Positions 60,378 through 64,000 of a stretch of DNA of 64,000 nt are shown in pieces. The DNA lies in NCBI RefSeq assembly GCF_000423885.1, contig NZ_AUIV01000023.1, positions 9,182-73,181 of the forward strand. The letters are read 5' to 3'. This DNA is from Thermomonas fusca DSM 15424 (GTDB lineage: Bacteria > Pseudomonadota > Gammaproteobacteria > Xanthomonadales > Xanthomonadaceae). The notes beneath the pieces are model-generated. The model did no database searches, was not told where the DNA came from, and saw nothing but the letters and a program-made list of their open reading frames with translations. Position numbers and translations under genes: made by a program. Each line of letters opens with the position of its first letter. Within the stretch, counting starts at the first letter, position 1.

Positions 60378-63300
60378 ATGCTGAATCGCCTGGTGGAAAT
60401 GTCCCTGCGTTACAAGTTCCTGGTCCTGATCATCTTTGCGGTGGTCGCTTTCCTCGGCGTCAATGCGGTGCGCAATGTACCGATCGACGCATTCCCCGAT
60501 GTGACTCCGGTCCAGGTCAATATCTACACCGAGTCTCCGGGCCTTGCCGCGGAAGACATCGAGCTCCTGCTCACCACACCCGTTGAATCCGCTCTGGCCG
60601 GCTTGCCAAAGGTGCGGGAAATCCGTTCGGTGAGTCTGTTCGGGCTGTCCTATGTCGCCGTCTATTTCGAGGACGACATGGACATCTACTTCGCCCGGCA
60701 ACTGGTCAACGAACGCCTGCAGGAAATAGGCGATCGACTGCCCGACGGCTATGGCAAACCGAGCATGGGTCCGAACACGTCCGGTCTCGGCCAGGTGTTC
60801 TGGTACACGGTCGAGCGCGCACCTGGCGTGGGCAAGGACAAAGTCACCGACATGGACCTGCGCACCTGGCAGGAATGGACCGTGCGCCTGATCCTGCGCA
60901 CCGCGCCCGGCGTGGACGATGTGACGTCATGGGGTGGTGGTGAGCGCGAATACCAGGTGCAGATCGATCCCCAGCGCCTGTATGCGCGTGGCTTGGGATT
61001 TGGCGATGTGATCAATGCATTGCCGTCCAACAATGGCCAGGTCGGCGGTAATGTCATGGATGTGGGCCGCGAGCAATTCCTCGTGCGTGGCCTGGGCCTG
61101 TTGAAGTCGACCGAGGACATCGGCGAGATCGTGCTCAAGGCCGAGGACGGCGTACCTGTCTATCTGCGCGACGTCGCAACTGTCGTTGAAGCGCCGGCAC
61201 CCCGGTTCGGTGCAGTGACACGCGATGGCGAGGAAGTGGTGCTGGGGATGGCCCTGGCGCGCATCGGTGAAAACGCCAAAGACGTTGTGGAGGCGGTCAA
61301 GGGCAAGCTCGATGTGGTGCGCGATGCGTTGCCTGAGGGCATCGTACTGAGACCAATCTATGAACGAACCGATCTGGTCAACAAGGCCGTCGGCACGGCG
61401 ACCCGCGCCCTGGTCGAAGGTTCGATCCTGGTCGCGATCATCCTGTTCCTGTTCCTGGGCGATCTGCGCTCGGCGGTGGTGGTGGTCATCACGTTGCCAT
61501 TGGCGATGCTGATCGCGTTCATCGGCATGGGCCAAGCCGGTCTGTCTGCGAACCTGATGTCACTGGCCGGATTGGCAATTGGCATCGGCATGATGGTGGA
61601 CGGTGCGGTGGTCATGGTCGAAAACGCGTTCCGGATCATGGCCGAGCGTCTGGAACACGGCGAAAAGGTCGACAGAACGTCGGCGGTGCTGGCGGCCGCC
61701 AAGGATGTCGCTAGTCCGGTCACGTTCGCCATCACGATCATCATCGTGGTGTTCCTGCCGCTTTTCGCGCTCGAAGGGCTCGAAGGCAAGATGTTCAAGC
61801 CAATGGCGTTCAACATTGCCTTCGCGATGGCTGGCTCGATGATCCTGAGCCTGACCCTGATCCCGGTACTTGCGTCCATGATCCTCAAGCCCAAGCCGGA
61901 GCGGGACACGTGGCTGGTGGCGCGGATCAAACGTGGCTATCAGCCGCTGTTGGCTAAGGCACTTGGGCGCAAGAAAGTGGTGGTGGTCAGCGCCGTCGTC
62001 GCACTGGTGGCGAGCCTTGCCTTGTTCCCGTTCCTCGGCAAAGAGTTCATGCCGCAGTTGCAGGAAGGCTCGATCATGTGGCGGGTGACGGGGATACCGT
62101 CCACTTCGCTCAACGAATCGATCAAGACCAGCAACACCATCGCCAAGGCCTTCGAGCAGTTCCCGGAAGTCGACACGACGCTGGCGATGATCGGCCGCGC
62201 CGAGAAGGGCGAGACCGCCGACGTCAACTACATGGAGATTTACACCGCGCTCAAGCCCGAGGACGAATGGAAAAGCGGGCGCAACATCAAGCAGCTTGAA
62301 GAGGCGATGCAGGAGACGCTGGAAAAAGTCGTGCCCAATGTCGTGCCGGGCTACACGCAGCCGATCCAGATGCGGGTGGAGGAACTGATCTCGGGCGTCC
62401 GCGCGACATTGGCATTGAAACTCTACGGCCAGGACCTGCAGGAGCTTGACCGGATCAGCGGGCAGCTCAAGACAGCATTGGGCAATGTGCAGGGCGTGGC
62501 CGATCTGTCGCTTGAAGCCAACGTCGGCAAGCCGCAAATCCGCATCGAAGTCGATCGCGATGAACTGGCCCGCCACGGCATGAACGCCGAAGAGGTCCTC
62601 ACCATCGTGCGCAACGGCTTGGGCGGTGAACCGGTCAGCGTGTTGCTGGACGGCGTCAAGCGTTTCGATATCGCGGTGCGCTTGAGCGATGCCACCCGAA
62701 ATTCGGTCGAATCGCTGCGCCAGATCCCGTTGCGCACTGCAACAGGCGCCGTGGTGCCGTTGTCGGAAGTGGCCGATGTCACTGTCGGCGAGGGCTACTC
62801 CTTCGTCCGTCGCGAACAGCTGCAACGTTATGCCGTCATCCAGATGGACGTGCGTGGGCGCGATGTGGATGGCTTCGTCAAGGAGGCCGACGCTGCGATC
62901 AAGCAGCAGGTCAAGCTGCCCGCGGGCTACTGGATCGAGTGGGGTGGGGCGTTTGAGAACCAGCAGCGCGCGCTGGCGAAGCTGGCCCTGATCGTACCCA
63001 TCACAATCTTCTTCATCTTCGTGTTGCTGTACACGGCGTTCAATTCGATCAAGTACGCCGCGCTGATCCTGGCCAATGTGCCGTTCGCCACCATTGGCGG
63101 CCTACTGGCGCTGTTCATCACCGGGCAATATCTATCTGTCCCCTCCGCGATCGGCTTTATTGCGGTGTTCGGCGTGGCCATGCTCAACGGCATCGTGCTG
63201 GTTAGCTTCCTGAACGAGCTACGGGAAAAGGGGCTGTCAGTGCGCGAGGCTGTTGTGCAAGGCACGGCCTTGCGCCTGCGTCCGGTGCTGATGACCGCGA

Positions 63301-63506
63301 GCGTCGCAATTCTCGGGTTGGTGCCGATGCTGATTTCCAGCGGTGTTGGCGCCGAGACGCAGCGACCGTTGGCGACGGTGGTGGTCGGTGGCCTGATCAG
63401 TTCGACCCTGCTCACCCTGATCTTGCTACCTGTTCTTTACGAATGGCTCGAAAACCGCGCCGACCGCAAAGCCGTCGAGCGCAACTCCAGGGAGAATGCG
63501 TCATGA
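60378..63506 (+). CDS. czcA: Heavy-metal efflux RND permease (CzcA family)
   Basis: 1042 residues with 12 predicted membrane segments and two periplasmic loops. It belongs to the HME branch: an N-terminal PIDAFPDVTPVQVNIYTESPG and the TM4 signature GLAIGIGMMVDGAVVMVEN with D408. The classical CzcA motif DFGxxxDGAVVxVEN has one more Asp in this region, which is not seen here, so the ion range may differ from that of the Co/Zn/Cd pumps; substrate is undecided. Proton-driven export from periplasm or cytoplasm through CzcB and CzcC. The stop overlaps the PII-like gene by 4 nt. Confidence 0.92.
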   Translation: MLNRLVEMSLRYKFLVLIIFAVVAFLGVNAVRNVPIDAFPDVTPVQVNIYTESPGLAAEDIELLLTTPVESALAGLPKVREIRSVSLFGLSYVAVYFEDDMDIYFARQLVNERLQEIGDRLPDGYGKPSMGPNTSGLGQVFWYTVERAPGVGKDKVTDMDLRTWQEWTVRLILRTAPGVDDVTSWGGGEREYQVQIDPQRLYARGLGFGDVINALPSNNGQVGGNVMDVGREQFLVRGLGLLKSTEDIGEIVLKAEDGVPVYLRDVATVVEAPAPRFGAVTRDGEEVVLGMALARIGENAKDVVEAVKGKLDVVRDALPEGIVLRPIYERTDLVNKAVGTATRALVEGSILVAIILFLFLGDLRSAVVVVITLPLAMLIAFIGMGQAGLSANLMSLAGLAIGIGMMVDGAVVMVENAFRIMAERLEHGEKVDRTSAVLAAAKDVASPVTFAITIIIVVFLPLFALEGLEGKMFKPMAFNIAFAMAGSMILSLTLIPVLASMILKPKPERDTWLVARIKRGYQPLLAKALGRKKVVVVSAVVALVASLALFPFLGKEFMPQLQEGSIMWRVTGIPSTSLNESIKTSNTIAKAFEQFPEVDTTLAMIGRAEKGETADVNYMEIYTALKPEDEWKSGRNIKQLEEAMQETLEKVVPNVVPGYTQPIQMRVEELISGVRATLALKLYGQDLQELDRISGQLKTALGNVQGVADLSLEANVGKPQIRIEVDRDELARHGMNAEEVLTIVRNGLGGEPVSVLLDGVKRFDIAVRLSDATRNSVESLRQIPLRTATGAVVPLSEVADVTVGEGYSFVRREQLQRYAVIQMDVRGRDVDGFVKEADAAIKQQVKLPAGYWIEWGGAFENQQRALAKLALIVPITIFFIFVLLYTAFNSIKYAALILANVPFATIGGLLALFITGQYLSVPSAIGFIAVFGVAMLNGIVLVSFLNELREKGLSVREAVVQGTALRLRPVLMTASVAILGLVPMLISSGVGAETQRPLATVVVGGLISSTLLTLILLPVLYEWLENRADRKAVERNSRENAS

Positions 63507-63688
63507 AACAGATCAAGGCGTTCGTGCACCGCAACCGCGTTTCCGATCTGATTCACGCGCTGGAAGCAGGCGGTTTCAAGCGACTCAGCCTGTTCGATGT
63601 CAAGGGATTGCTCCGGGCGCTCAGCGCCCGCGAGCAGCAGTACTCGGTCGAGTTCGGCGATCAGGTGATCAGCGAGGTGCAAATGGAA
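63503..63688 (+). pseudogene. PII-like protein gene of the czc operon, 3' part replaced
   Basis: The first roughly 62 residues (MKQIKAFVHRNRVSDLIHAL to QVISEVQM) match small PII-like proteins (about 100 residues) found directly after czcA in many metal operons. The T-loop-like part with GLLRALSAREQQYSVEFGD is present. After this the frame runs on to a stop at 63802 with sequence that does not look like the family C-terminus, and a transposase begins at 63789. I conclude that an IS element has replaced or displaced the last 35-40 codons. Confidence 0.7.
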
Positions 63689-63689
63689 T

Positions 63690-64000
63690 GGCGCTGTTCG
63701 CGTTGGCTGTTGATCGTCTCAATCTGTGAGCCTGCCTACCTGCATGGTTTCGTCACGGCTCGAAGGTTTCGGGCGGCGGGAGACCGGGATGCGCGCACGT
63801 GAACTCAAGCGTTGGCTGGCAGAAGCGGAACGGCTGACACCGGCCCAGCAGGAGCAGGTTCTGGCAAAGCTGCAGGGCCAGCGGTCTCAGGGGCTGGTGG
63901 CGCGTTTGCTGTCCGATCGCGTCCCGACGAAGTGCCCGCATTGCTCGGACACTCGTATCGTTCGTCATGGTCAAGCCGCTGGCGTTCAGCGCTTCCGCTG
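63690..64000 (+). mobile_element. Left part of an IS1595-type insertion sequence
   Basis: The homology of the PII-like gene ends at about 63688, and a transposase gene starts 100 bp later, so the left end of the IS probably lies near 63690. The terminal repeat cannot be confirmed because the right end is outside the window. Confidence 0.55.
63789..64000 (+). CDS. IS1595-family transposase, N-terminal part
   Basis: At least 70 codons from the ATG at 63789, cut by the window edge. MRARELKRWLAEAERLTPAQ, followed by the zinc ribbon CPHCSDTRIVRHGQAAGVQR, is the typical start of IS1595-group transposases (zinc-ribbon region before the ISXO2-like DDE domain). The catalytic domain is not in the window. 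Confidence 0.75.
   Translation, partial: MRARELKRWLAEAERLTPAQQEQVLAKLQGQRSQGLVARLLSDRVPTKCPHCSDTRIVRHGQAAGVQRFR

Larger units (their letters stand above)
45209..64000. mobile_element. Integrative element inserted in the Walker A codons of recG (left end; right end outside window)
   Basis: The left junction is between 45209 and 45217, where the recG reading ends at GDVG. The first recombinase gene begins only about 40 bp inside. Gene order: large recombinase, second large recombinase, coiled-coil protein, RecG-like helicase, third recombinase, HU-like protein, BPSL0761 protein, unknown protein, XRE regulator, then a metal-resistance cargo. Base composition in 45.25-54.5 kb is clearly less GC-rich than in the chromosome before it, and codon use is more relaxed. 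No 3' recG fragment appears up to 64000, so the element is longer than 18.7 kb. No tRNA gene is at the junction. Confidence 0.85.

Noticed and set aside
45209..64000. Search for a tRNA or tmRNA target and for a right attachment site within the window.
   Set aside because: No tRNA gene was seen near the junction, and no 3' part of recG or repeat of the junction sequence was recognised up to 64000.
1..64000. CRISPR arrays, rRNA and tRNA genes, and classical anti-phage systems.
   Set aside because: No regularly spaced identical repeats, cloverleaf sequences or rRNA segments were seen. The EVE protein at 26710 lies in a housekeeping cluster and is not taken as a defence gene.

Overview
The window reads as chromosomal DNA from a GC-rich gammaproteobacterium, most likely a member of the Xanthomonadaceae/Lysobacteraceae (Lysobacter, Luteimonas or Thermomonas type). 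This is an inference from high GC, the lipid A/LPS gene set, the ilvC-ilvG-ilvM-threonine dehydratase-leuA gene order, and the E. coli-like neighbourhoods pepP/ygfB/zapA/6S RNA/ygfA and gmk-rpoZ-spoT-recG. Nearly all genes up to about 45.2 kb look like ordinary core genome. From 45.2 kb to the end of the window the DNA is an inserted element with visibly lower GC in its first 10 kb.

Core region. 1-3.4 kb: LPS genes (partial O-antigen ligase, lipid A acyltransferase, Kdo transferase). 3.4-10.9 kb: a cluster of interspersed palindromic repeats and a terminator, then tolC and an isoaspartyl-methyltransferase-like gene, and a TetR regulator divergent from an RND efflux pair. 11-13.9 kb: a sensor diguanylate cyclase with a predicted beta-propeller. 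13.9-26 kb: branched-chain amino acid synthesis. A LysR regulator faces leuCD across two dyads, and ilvC-ilvG-ilvM-ilvA-leuA-leuB form one minus-strand operon whose genes overlap or almost touch. That operon is preceded by a leader encoding a peptide with the run ILVLVLI and an intrinsic terminator, which is a typical ribosome-dependent attenuator. ilvD is divergent from it. 26-38 kb: rpiA, an EVE protein, 5-formyl-THF cyclo-ligase, 6S RNA, zapA, a small coiled-coil protein, a PAS-GGDEF-EAL protein, a ygfB homologue, pepP, pepQ, PilZ and DUF1631 proteins, hemW, rdgB and rph. 39.6-44.3 kb: yicC, gmk, rpoZ, spoT, ridA.

Inserted element. recG starts at 44303 but its reading frame is cut at about codon 303, inside the Walker A sequence of the helicase. 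The inserted DNA begins with a tightly overlapping five-gene block: two very large tyrosine recombinases, a coiled-coil protein, a complete RecG-like helicase, and a third tyrosine recombinase, followed by a HU/IHF-like protein. So an element that has broken the host recG carries its own RecG-family helicase. I consider this the most interesting observation in the window. Behind it are a BPSL0761-family gene, an unknown 260-residue protein, an XRE regulator with a pair of matching operators, and a heavy-metal resistance cargo: MerR regulator with a 19-bp-spacer promoter, a short CDF transporter, a CzcI-like periplasmic protein, czcCBA and a PII-like gene. The PII-like gene is itself interrupted by an IS1595-type insertion sequence at the window edge. 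The right end of the element and the 3' half of recG are outside the window.
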